This document shows, one piece after another, positions 35,386 through 42,656 of a stretch of DNA of 64,000 nt (position 1 is the first letter of the stretch; each line of letters starts with the position of its first letter). The notes beneath the pieces were generated by a model that saw only the letters and a program-made list of their open reading frames with translations, had not been told where the DNA came from and ran no database searches. The position numbers were made by a program, and so were the translations under genes. The DNA is from Variovorax sp. Sphag1AA (lineage in GTDB: Bacteria; Pseudomonadota; Gammaproteobacteria; Burkholderiales; Burkholderiaceae_C): positions 124,001 through 188,000 of the forward strand of contig NZ_JACHYC010000006.1 in assembly GCF_014192575.1 (NCBI RefSeq), given 5' to 3'.

Positions 35386-35481
35386 TTTACTAGTAAAGTA
35401 TTGACGCCTTCAGCAATCTGCAGGTGTCCCTGGATTTCGAACGGCCCCGGTCGCCAACTTTTATCAACGAAGGAGTCTTCC

Positions 35482-36648
35482 ATGAGCACCCGCATCGCAC
35501 GCACCACGCTGACGGCCCTGACGCTGGCCTGCATCGCCACGTTGGGCCACGCCCAGACGGGCAAGCTGAAGGTGGGCCTGATGCTTCCATTCAGCGGCAC
35601 GTATGCAGCGCTCGGCGTCGCGATCGAGAACGGCTTCAAGCTGCAGGTCGAAGAAAAGGGCGGCAAGCTCGCCGGCCGCGAGATCGAGTACGTGAAGGTC
35701 GACGATGAATCCGATCCGGCCAAGGCCACGGACAACGTCAACAAGCTGATCAAGCGCGACAACGTCGACGTGATCATCGGCACCGTGCACTCCGGCGTCG
35801 CGATGGCCATGGCCAAGGCCGCCAAGGAAAGCGGCACCGTGCTGATCGTGCCCAATGCCGGCGCCGACGCAGTGACCGGCCCGATGTGCGCGCAGAACAT
35901 CTTCCGCAGCTCGTTCTCGAACTGGCAGCCCGCGTATGCAATGGGCGAAGTCGCAGGCAAGCAAGGCAAGAAGAAGGCGATGACGATCACCTGGAAGTAC
36001 GCGGCCGGCGACGAGTCGGTGGCAGGCTTCAAGGAAGGCTTCGAGAAGGCGGGCGGCAAGGTCGACAAGATGCTCACGGTGCCATTCCCGAACGTGGAGT
36101 TCCAGGCGCTGCTGACCGAGATCGCTGCGGCCAAGCCCGATGTGGTGTACGCCTTCTTCGCGGGCGGCGGCGCGGTCAAGTTCGTCAAGGACTATGCGGC
36201 TGCGGGTCTGAACAAGACGATCCCGCTCGTTGGCCCCGGCTTCCTGACCGACGGCACGCTCGAAGCGCAAGGCGACACGGCGCAAGGCATGCAGACGACG
36301 CTGCACTACGCGGATGGTCTGAACACGCCGCGCGACACAGCCTTCCGCACCGCCTATGCCAAGAGCTTCAAGCTGCAGCCTGATGTGTATGCCGTGCAAG
36401 GCTATGACGCGGCGCAGATCCTCAACATCGGCCTGACGGCGGTGAAGGGTGACATCTCGAAGAAGGCCGAGTTCGCAGCTGCGGTCGAGAAGGCCAAGAT
36501 CGACAGCCCGCGCGGCACGTTCACGATGAACAAGGCACACAACCCGGTGCAGGACATCTACCTGCGCAAGGTTGAGGGCAACGAGAACAAGCTGGTCAAC
36601 ATCGCGGTGAAGAACCTCGCCGACCCGGCCCGCGGCTGTAAGTTGTAG
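35482..36648 (+). CDS. ABC transporter substrate-binding protein (LivK type, aromatic acid)
   Basis: This 388-residue periplasmic protein has a Sec signal (cleavage near G-H-A-Q) and the Peripla_BP_6 fold: K-V-G-L-M-L-P-F-S-G-T-Y-A, D-D-E-S-D-P-A-K-A, V-D-V-I-I-G-T-V-H-S-G. It heads a LivKHMGF-type importer that follows the benzoate-activating genes, so benzoate or a substituted benzoate is the likely ligand. AAGGAG precedes ATG 35482. A 139-base gap with a repeat-like structured stretch separates it from livH. Confidence 0.88.
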   Translation: MSTRIARTTLTALTLACIATLGHAQTGKLKVGLMLPFSGTYAALGVAIENGFKLQVEEKGGKLAGREIEYVKVDDESDPAKATDNVNKLIKRDNVDVIIGTVHSGVAMAMAKAAKESGTVLIVPNAGADAVTGPMCAQNIFRSSFSNWQPAYAMGEVAGKQGKKKAMTITWKYAAGDESVAGFKEGFEKAGGKVDKMLTVPFPNVEFQALLTEIAAAKPDVVYAFFAGGGAVKFVKDYAAAGLNKTIPLVGPGFLTDGTLEAQGDTAQGMQTTLHYADGLNTPRDTAFRTAYAKSFKLQPDVYAVQGYDAAQILNIGLTAVKGDISKKAEFAAAVEKAKIDSPRGTFTMNKAHNPVQDIYLRKVEGNENKLVNIAVKNLADPARGCKL

Positions 36649-36745
36649 CTCGCCCCCAGGCTGCGCGCACTTCGTGTCGCTTCGCCAACCCCCTACCGGG
36701 GGCAACACCAGCGGCCCGGCTAAGCCGGTTCCGCGGTGTTTCCCG
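36649..36745. repeat. Structured intergenic element, probably a dispersed Comamonadaceae repeat
   Basis: This gap starts right after the substrate-binding gene and holds two short hairpins: CCCCC-TACC-GGGGG (36689-36702) and CCGGC-TAA-GCCGG (36716-36728). The wording of the stretch resembles intergenic repeats that I recall from Variovorax and Acidovorax genomes; I see only one copy in this window. It may set the ratio of binding protein to permease by stabilising the upstream mRNA end. Confidence 0.45.
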
Positions 36746-36787
36746 GATGGGGCTCTTCTTTAAACCTTCCAATAAGAACCGCACACC

Positions 36788-37660
36788 GTGGACATCGGTA
36801 CCTTTCTGGTTCAGTGCCTGAACTCCGTGCAGTACGGTCTGCTGCTGTTCCTGGTGGCGTCGGGGCTGACGCTGATCTTCGGGATCATGGGCGTGATCAA
36901 TCTCGCGCACGGCAGCTTCTACATGATCGGCGCCTACATGGCGTTCGCGCTGGCGCCGCTGTTCGGTGACCAGTTCATCGTGATGCTGGTGGCGGGCGTG
37001 GTGCTCGCAGCGATCTTCGGCTATGTGCTGGAGTGGGCGTTCTTCAGCTATCTCTATCAGCGCGATCACTTGCAGCAGGTGTTGATGACTTACGGGCTGA
37101 TCCTCGTGTTCGAGGAACTGCGCTCGCTGCTGGTGGGCAATGACGTGCACGGCGTGAAGGTGCCGGCTTGGCTCGATGGCAGCTTCGCGCTGGGCGATCT
37201 CATGAGCTATCCGTGGTATCGCCTCTTCGCTTCGGCGGCTTGCGTGGTGCTTGCTGTGGCGCTGTATTACGTGGTCAATCGCACGCGGCTGGGGATGATG
37301 ATCCGCGCCGGTGCAAGCAATCGCGACATGGTGCGCGGCCTCGGCATCGACATCCGCCGGCTCTATCGCATCGTGTTCGCAGCCGGTGTCGCGCTTGCGG
37401 CGCTGGCCGGGATGATCGCGGCGCCGATGTCCTCGGTCTATCCGGGCATGGGCGCGAGCGTGCTGATCATCTGTTTCGTGGTGGTGGTGATCGGCGGCAT
37501 CGGTTCGATCACCGGCGCGCTGGTGGCCTCGTTGCTGGTCGGCTTCGTCGACACCTTCGGCAAGGTGTTCTTTGCGGAGCTGAGCGGCATGGGCGTGTAT
37601 GTGCTGATGGCGATCGTGCTCATCTGGCGTCCCGAAGGTTTGATGGGCAAGAGGCTCTGA
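36788..37660 (+). CDS. livH: Branched-chain-type ABC transporter permease LivH
   Basis: This 290-residue inner-membrane permease has about eight membrane helices. Family motifs include G-L-T-L-I-F-G-I-M-G-V-I-N-L-A-H-G near the start and G-L-G-I-D-I-R-R-L-Y in the cytoplasmic coupling loop. It pairs with LivM. The start codon is GTG, the only plausible one. It lies 2 bp before livM and is part of the aromatic-acid importer. Confidence 0.9.
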   Translation: MDIGTFLVQCLNSVQYGLLLFLVASGLTLIFGIMGVINLAHGSFYMIGAYMAFALAPLFGDQFIVMLVAGVVLAAIFGYVLEWAFFSYLYQRDHLQQVLMTYGLILVFEELRSLLVGNDVHGVKVPAWLDGSFALGDLMSYPWYRLFASAACVVLAVALYYVVNRTRLGMMIRAGASNRDMVRGLGIDIRRLYRIVFAAGVALAALAGMIAAPMSSVYPGMGASVLIICFVVVVIGGIGSITGALVASLLVGFVDTFGKVFFAELSGMGVYVLMAIVLIWRPEGLMGKRL

Positions 37661-37662
37661 GC

Positions 37663-38613
37663 ATGCAACGCGCTTCGTTCTACATCCCCGTGGCTTGCGC
37701 ATTGCTGCTGGCCCTGCTCGGCCCGACGCTGAGCCCCTATCTCTCCGACCTCGTGGTGAAGGTGATGATCCTTTCGATCTTCGCGCTGAGCCTCGAACTG
37801 CTGGTCGGCATGACCGGCCTCGTGAGCCTCGGCCATGCCGCGTTCTACGGCATCGGCGCGTATGCGACGGTGCTCGGCTCGGGCAAGGAAGGCGGCTCGA
37901 TCGCGCTGCTGTTGCCACTCGCGATGGGTTGCGCTGCCGCCTACGCACTCGTCGTCGGCGCACTGAGCCTGCGCACGCGCGGCGTGTACTTCATCATGGT
38001 CACGCTGGCATTTGCGCAGATGGCGTTCTTCGTGTTCCACGACACCGCGCTTGGCGGCGGCAGCGATGGAATCTACATGTACATCCGCCCCACCCTCGGT
38101 GCGCTCGACCTGGAGAGCAGCCGCGTGCAGTTCTACTTCGTGCTGGCGTCGCTGGTGTTCACCTATGCGCTGCTGGCGCTCATTCGCCGCTCGCGCTTCG
38201 GCGCGGCGCTCGCGGGCATCCGCGTGAATGAACAGCGCATGCGCGCGGCGGGCTTCCCGGTGTATGGCTACAAGCTTGCGGCATTCGTGATCGCAGGCGC
38301 CCTGGCCGGGCTCGCGGGCTTCCTGCTGGCTTCGCGTGACGGCGTGGTCAACCCCGAGCTGCTCGCATGGCACAACTCGGGCGAGGTGCTGCTGATGATC
38401 ATTCTTGGTGGCCTCGGCCATCTGCGCGGCGCGGTGATCGGCGCTGTGGCCTTCACGCTGCTGAAGGAACTGCTGTCGACGCATGCCATCGTCGGCCCGC
38501 TCGCGGACCACTGGCAGCTCACGCTGGGCCTCGCCATCATCGCCTTCGTGGCGCTGCTGCCCAAGGGCATCATCGGCATTGCGGCGCGTATCTCGCCAAG
38601 GGGTGCAGCATGA
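37663..38613 (+). CDS. livM: Branched-chain-type ABC transporter permease LivM
   Basis: This 316-residue inner-membrane permease has the LivM signature G-M-T-G-L-V-S-L-G-H-A-A-F-Y-G-I-G-A-Y and the coupling loop I-R-V-N-E-Q-R-M-R-A-A-G. About ten hydrophobic segments are visible. The ATG at 37663 follows the livH stop by 2 bp, and the TGA overlaps the livG start (ATGA), so the subunits are made from one message. Confidence 0.92.
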   Translation: MQRASFYIPVACALLLALLGPTLSPYLSDLVVKVMILSIFALSLELLVGMTGLVSLGHAAFYGIGAYATVLGSGKEGGSIALLLPLAMGCAAAYALVVGALSLRTRGVYFIMVTLAFAQMAFFVFHDTALGGGSDGIYMYIRPTLGALDLESSRVQFYFVLASLVFTYALLALIRRSRFGAALAGIRVNEQRMRAAGFPVYGYKLAAFVIAGALAGLAGFLLASRDGVVNPELLAWHNSGEVLLMIILGGLGHLRGAVIGAVAFTLLKELLSTHAIVGPLADHWQLTLGLAIIAFVALLPKGIIGIAARISPRGAA

Positions 38614-39356
38614 CGACCTTGCTCGCAGTCGAATCGCTCACGCGCCGCTTCGGTGGGCTGGTCGCGGTCAATGCGGTCACGCTGGATCTTCGCCGCGGCG
38701 AAGTGCACGCGGTGATCGGCACCAACGGTGCTGGCAAGTCCACGTTGATCAACATGCTCTCGGGGGAGATCGGCGCGTCCGAAGGGCGCATCTCGCTCGA
38801 TGGCGAAGACATCACCGATCGCGCGCAGTTCCGCCGTGCGCTCGCCGGCGTCGGCCGCAGCTACCAGCGCACCACGATCTTTCCCGAGTTCACGGTGCTG
38901 GAGAACTGCCGCCTCGCCGCGCAGGCTGCGACGCCGAAGCCGTGGGCCATCTGGCAATCGTCGAAGCGCTGCGAAGAGAGCAACACGTCCGCGCGCGAAG
39001 CACTCGCCGCTGCCGGACTCGACGCCGTGGCCGATCGCATCGCCGGCACGATGAGCCACGGTGCCAAGCGCCAGCTCGAAGTCGCGATGTGCCTCGCGAC
39101 CAAGCCACGCGTGCTGCTGCTCGACGAGCCGCTCGCCGGCATGGGGGCCGAAGAAACCGAACGCATGCTGGCACTGCTCGAGCGGCTCAAGCAGTCGCAC
39201 GCGATCCTGCTCGTGGAACACGACATGGATGCGGTCTTCCGCATCGCCGACCGCATCACGGTGATGGTGAACGGCACGGTGATCGCCACCGGCGACCCGG
39301 CCTCGATCCGCCAGAACCCCGAAGTGCGGATTGCCTATCTCGGGGAGGACCACTGA
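38610..39356 (+). CDS. livG: ABC transporter ATP-binding protein LivG
   Basis: This 248-residue ATPase has Walker A G-T-N-G-A-G-K-S-T, a signature region M-S-H-G-A-K-R-Q-L-E, Walker B V-L-L-L-D-E-P and an H-loop L-V-E-H-D. All catalytic elements are intact. The Q-loop region is R-S-Y-Q-R-T-T-I-F. It forms the ATPase pair with LivF of the aromatic-acid importer. ATG 38610 overlaps the livM stop. Confidence 0.92.
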   Translation: MTTLLAVESLTRRFGGLVAVNAVTLDLRRGEVHAVIGTNGAGKSTLINMLSGEIGASEGRISLDGEDITDRAQFRRALAGVGRSYQRTTIFPEFTVLENCRLAAQAATPKPWAIWQSSKRCEESNTSAREALAAAGLDAVADRIAGTMSHGAKRQLEVAMCLATKPRVLLLDEPLAGMGAEETERMLALLERLKQSHAILLVEHDMDAVFRIADRITVMVNGTVIATGDPASIRQNPEVRIAYLGEDH

Positions 39357-39357
39357 C

Positions 39358-40059
39358 ATGCTGAAAGTCCAGGGCCTCAACACCTACTACGGCGACAGCC
39401 ACATCCTGCGCGGCGCCGACGTCGACATCCCCACTGCCACCTCGGTCGGCCTGCTCGGCCGCAACGGCATGGGCAAGACCACGCTGATCCGCTCGGTGAT
39501 GGGCTATGTGCGTCCCGCGTCCGGGCAGGTGCTGCTCGACGGCCAGAACGTCACCGGCTGGACGCCCGAGAAGATGGCGCGTCGCGGTATCGGCTACGTG
39601 CCTGAGGGGCGCGGCATCTTTCCGAACCTGTCGGTGCGCGAGAACCTCGTGATGAGTGCACGTGCCGGCATCGACGGACGGCGCGACTGGACCTTCGATC
39701 GCGTGATGGCGACCTTCCCTCGCCTCACGGAGCGGCTCTCGCACGGCGGCCAGCAGCTGTCGGGGGGCGAGCAGCAGATGCTCTCGATCGGCCGCGCGTT
39801 GATGACGAACCCGCGCCTGATGATCCTCGACGAAGCCACCGAAGGCCTCGCCCCGCTGATCGTCGCGGAGATCTGGCGGGTGATCAGCGACATCCGCGCC
39901 ACGGGCATCGCCACGCTGATCGTGGACCGCGACTGGCGCAAGGTGCTCGCGCACACCGACCAGGCGGTCGTGATGGAGAAAGGCCGCATCGTGCGGCAAG
40001 GCGCGTCGGCCGATCTGCTGGCCTCGCCCCAGGTGCTCGAGGAAGTGCTCGGCGTCTGA
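39358..40059 (+). CDS. livF: ABC transporter ATP-binding protein LivF
   Basis: This 233-residue ATPase has Walker A G-R-N-G-M-G-K-T-T (from about residue 34), the signature L-S-G-G-E-Q-Q and Walker B L-M-I-L-D-E-A. The switch region reads L-I-V-D-R-D-W instead of the usual L-V-E-Q/H of LivF, so the normal H-loop residue is missing. The intact partner LivG may carry hydrolysis. The gene ends in a hairpin that also contains the stop codon of the convergent gene (40056-40076). Confidence 0.9.
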   Translation: MLKVQGLNTYYGDSHILRGADVDIPTATSVGLLGRNGMGKTTLIRSVMGYVRPASGQVLLDGQNVTGWTPEKMARRGIGYVPEGRGIFPNLSVRENLVMSARAGIDGRRDWTFDRVMATFPRLTERLSHGGQQLSGGEQQMLSIGRALMTNPRLMILDEATEGLAPLIVAEIWRVISDIRATGIATLIVDRDWRKVLAHTDQAVVMEKGRIVRQGASADLLASPQVLEEVLGV

Positions 40060-40076
40060 CGCGCGTGGCGCGTCAG
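40056..40076. terminator. Hairpin shared by the convergent stops of livF and the DUF gene
   Basis: CTGACGCGC-GTG-GCGCGTCAG is a perfect nine-base stem. The livF TGA (40057-40059) and the stop of the minus-strand gene (40075-40073) sit in opposite arms. No T tract follows on either strand, so this is more likely an RNA 3'-end stabiliser or Rho-related structure than an intrinsic terminator. Confidence 0.4.
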
Positions 40077-40396
40077 CGCGTCGAGCCGCGCTTCACGTCC
40101 GTCGCGCCCGCAAGCGTGCTCATCACACGGGGGCGCGGCAGATCCATGCGCAGATGCGCGAGCATGGCGTCCAGCTCCGCATCGGAATGGCCGTCGCCGC
40201 GGCCTTCAAGGTCCCACTCCCAGATGGCCTGGATGTCGGGGACGAACATGTTGTCGAAGACTTCAGCGGCAACCCATGCCACATTGGTCCGCTCAAGGCC
40301 GAAACGATTTGCAAGTCGCCGAAGGGCCGCCGACAGCGGCCCTTTGATCAGCTCTTCCCTGGCAACGCGGCGAACCTCGTCGCTGACTTCAAACAT
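40073..40396 (-). CDS. Hypothetical protein, 107 residues
   Basis: I do not recognise the family. The protein is soluble and acidic in its second half, with V-F-D-N-M-F-V-P-D-I-Q-A-I-W-E-W-D-L-E-G-R-G-D-G. The start follows the tctA stop by 11 bp on the same strand, so it is the last gene of the tctBA unit. The reading frame shows normal high-GC codon use. A role with the transporter is possible but nothing in the sequence proves it. Confidence 0.6.
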   Translation of the reverse strand: MFEVSDEVRRVAREELIKGPLSAALRRLANRFGLERTNVAWVAAEVFDNMFVPDIQAIWEWDLEGRGDGHSDAELDAMLAHLRMDLPRPRVMSTLAGATDVKRGSTR

Positions 40397-40407
40397 GACG
40401 CCTTCGC

Positions 40408-41943
40408 TTATTCCTGCGGTTCCAGTGCGTGGGTGGTCTCCGGCACGACGCCTCCCTTGCCCTTCTTGCGCTGCTGGAGAACGAACGCAGTCACCTGCCA
40501 GACGATGAACACGGAAATCAATGCCATGAGCGTGCCGCTGATCGGACGCTGCACGAACACGTTGAAGCTGCCACGGCTCAGGAGCATCGCGCGGCGGAAG
40601 TTCTCTTCGAGCATCGGGCCGAGGATGAAGCCCAGCATCAGCGGTGCAGCATCGAGCTCGAGACGCATGAAGAGGTAGCCCATCAGGCCGAAGGCGGCGG
40701 TGATGAAGACGTCTTCCAGGTTGTTGTTCACGCTGTACGTACCGATGCAGCAGAAGAACAAGATGCAGGGGAACAGAACGTTGTACGGGATCTTGAAGAC
40801 CGACAGCCAGTAGCGGACCAGCGGCACGTTCAGCACCAGCAGGAAGACGTTACCGACCCACATACTCGCCACCAGGCCCCAGAAAAGTTCGGGGTGGCTT
40901 GCGATCATGTTCGGGCCCGGCTGGATGCCCTTGATGATGAAGGCGGCCAGCATCAGCGCCATCACTGCGTTCTCGGGAATACCGATGGACATCAGCGGGA
41001 TGAAGCTGGTGCGTGCAGCAGCTTCGTCGGCTGCAGCCTGACCGGCCACGCCTTCGATACAGCCGGTGCCGATCTCGTCCTTGTACTTGCTGACCTTCTT
41101 GTCGATCGCATAGGCAGCGAACTGCGCGATGGTCGGGCCGCCGCCGGGCAGGATGCCCAGGAAGGAGCCGATGGCGCTGCCGCGCAGGGCGCTCGGCCAG
41201 ATGCGCTTGAACTCATCCCACGTCGGGATCAGGTTGATCTTGCCGTTGAAGGGCGAGCGCTCTTCGCGCGCATCGAGGTTCTTCGTGATTTCGGCGATAC
41301 CGAAGCAGCCGAGCGCGATGCTCACGACGCCCACGCCGTCCACGAGGAATGGCAGGTCCATGGTGAAGCGTTGCGCGCCGCTGTTCACGTCGGTGCCGAT
41401 ACAGCCGAGCAGCACGCCGATCATGCACATCGCCAGGCCGTTGAGCAGGCTGCCGGTGGTCACGAAGCTCACGCAGACGAAGCCCACGAGCATCATCGCG
41501 ACGTAGTCGGCCGGGCCGAAGAGGAAGGCCACCTCGCCCAGCACTGGTGCCAGGAAGGTGAGCACGATGATCGCGACCGTGCCGCCGATGAAGCTCGAGA
41601 AGCCCGCGGTGAATAGCGCCACCCCGGTCTTGCCCTTGAGCGTCATCTGGTAGCCGTCGATACAGGCCACGATACTGCTCGCGTGCGGGATCTTCATGGT
41701 GATCGCGCTCACGCTGTCGCCATACTGCGCCCCGTAGTAAATGCCGGCCAGCATGATGAGTGCGCCGGTGGTCGGGATCGAGTACGTGAGCGGCAGCAGC
41801 AGACTGATGGTCGCCAGTGGCCCGAGGCCCGGCAGCAGGCCGACCAGCGTGCCGACGGTGCACCCGATGGCGCAGTACATCAGGTTGTGGAGCGTGAGGG
41901 CGTGCGAGAAACCGAACGCCAGGTTGTTGAGTGCTTCCATCAT
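40408..41943 (-). CDS. tctA: Tripartite tricarboxylate transporter permease TctA
   Basis: This 511-residue large membrane subunit has about 11-12 hydrophobic segments. The TctA signature G-L-L-P-G-L-G-P-L-A-T is near the N-terminus, with G-I-Y-Y-G-A-Q-Y-G-D-S and a second G-I-L-P-G-G-G-P-T loop in the middle. It imports carboxylates with protons or sodium using a periplasmic TctC/Bug protein. None is adjacent; the nearest in the window is at 538-1515. Two consecutive ATG codons occur; I use the first (41943), 2 bp after tctB. Confidence 0.93.
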   Translation of the reverse strand: MMEALNNLAFGFSHALTLHNLMYCAIGCTVGTLVGLLPGLGPLATISLLLPLTYSIPTTGALIMLAGIYYGAQYGDSVSAITMKIPHASSIVACIDGYQMTLKGKTGVALFTAGFSSFIGGTVAIIVLTFLAPVLGEVAFLFGPADYVAMMLVGFVCVSFVTTGSLLNGLAMCMIGVLLGCIGTDVNSGAQRFTMDLPFLVDGVGVVSIALGCFGIAEITKNLDAREERSPFNGKINLIPTWDEFKRIWPSALRGSAIGSFLGILPGGGPTIAQFAAYAIDKKVSKYKDEIGTGCIEGVAGQAAADEAAARTSFIPLMSIGIPENAVMALMLAAFIIKGIQPGPNMIASHPELFWGLVASMWVGNVFLLVLNVPLVRYWLSVFKIPYNVLFPCILFFCCIGTYSVNNNLEDVFITAAFGLMGYLFMRLELDAAPLMLGFILGPMLEENFRRAMLLSRGSFNVFVQRPISGTLMALISVFIVWQVTAFVLQQRKKGKGGVVPETTHALEPQE

Positions 41944-41945
41944 GA

Positions 41946-42365
41946 TCAGAACAGCGGCAGGTTCAGGCCGAGCAGGTATTGAAGGGCCAGAGCCATCGCG
42001 ATCAGGCCGGCGGAGATCTTGACGTTGCGCCACCACGAGTAGGACGTGCCGGCCAAGGTCGAGCAGAACACCAGGAAGACGATGCCCGCGATCATGTTCA
42101 CGAACATCGACACCACCGCGAAGCCGCCGAGGCTCGCCATGATGATCACGATGTTGCGGAAGTAGAGGGGCAGATGCACCTTCTCGACGAAGAAGGAGCG
42201 CACCACCGTCGCGATGCCAATCACCATCAGCATGCCGCTGACCATGGCGGGGAAGAAGCCGGGCCCCGCGTGACTGAGTTCTCCGATGGGGTAGCGAAGC
42301 GCGGTCAGACCGAAGGTCGCCGCGATCGCCATGAGGAACAAGCCTCTGACTAGATTTCTATTCAT
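41946..42365 (-). CDS. tctB: Tripartite tricarboxylate transporter small subunit TctB
   Basis: This 139-residue protein has four hydrophobic segments and the TctB pattern R-Y-P-I-G-E-L-S-H-A-G-P-G-F-F-P in the first loop. It is the small membrane partner of TctA and the first gene of the minus-strand unit. The 290-base divergent gap upstream carries an inverted repeat (42434-42455) that may control it or the TPR gene. Confidence 0.9.
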   Translation of the reverse strand: MNRNLVRGLFLMAIAATFGLTALRYPIGELSHAGPGFFPAMVSGMLMVIGIATVVRSFFVEKVHLPLYFRNIVIIMASLGGFAVVSMFVNMIAGIVFLVFCSTLAGTSYSWWRNVKISAGLIAMALALQYLLGLNLPLF

Positions 42366-42433
42366 GTAAGCACGATCAGGTTGGGGTCATCGAATCCCGC
42401 GGCGGCAGCTGTGGCCGATGCGGAACTTGTCTC

Positions 42434-42455
42434 CATCCGGCGGGATTTCCGGATG
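42434..42455. promoter_or_regulatory. Inverted repeat CATCCGG-N8-CCGGATG
   Basis: Seven-base perfect arms are separated by eight bases, between divergent tctB and the TPR-protein gene. It could be an operator for either unit. The rest of this 290-base gap holds no gene that I can support. No clear -35/-10 pair stood out. Confidence 0.35.
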
Positions 42456-42656
42456 CTTCGATGTTCTTGCCGCCTAACTGAGCGGAATCTGACGGCGCCC
42501 GTTCGTGAAACTACGTATCAGGCGATTGCGGCGACCCCCGGCGAGTGCCAAAATTTGCGCCCCTGATCCGAAGCAAGCATTGCCGATCACCCCTGCGCAC
42601 TGCGTTGCGAGCGGCGCAACGGCGGCGAATCGGTCCTCGATCCGAGGAGGTATGCC

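Noticed and set aside
35386..35481. Horizontal-transfer boundary at the AT-rich stretch after the hydrolase gene
   Set aside because: The AT-rich patch is under 40 bases, and the genes on both sides belong to the same pathway with similar codon use.
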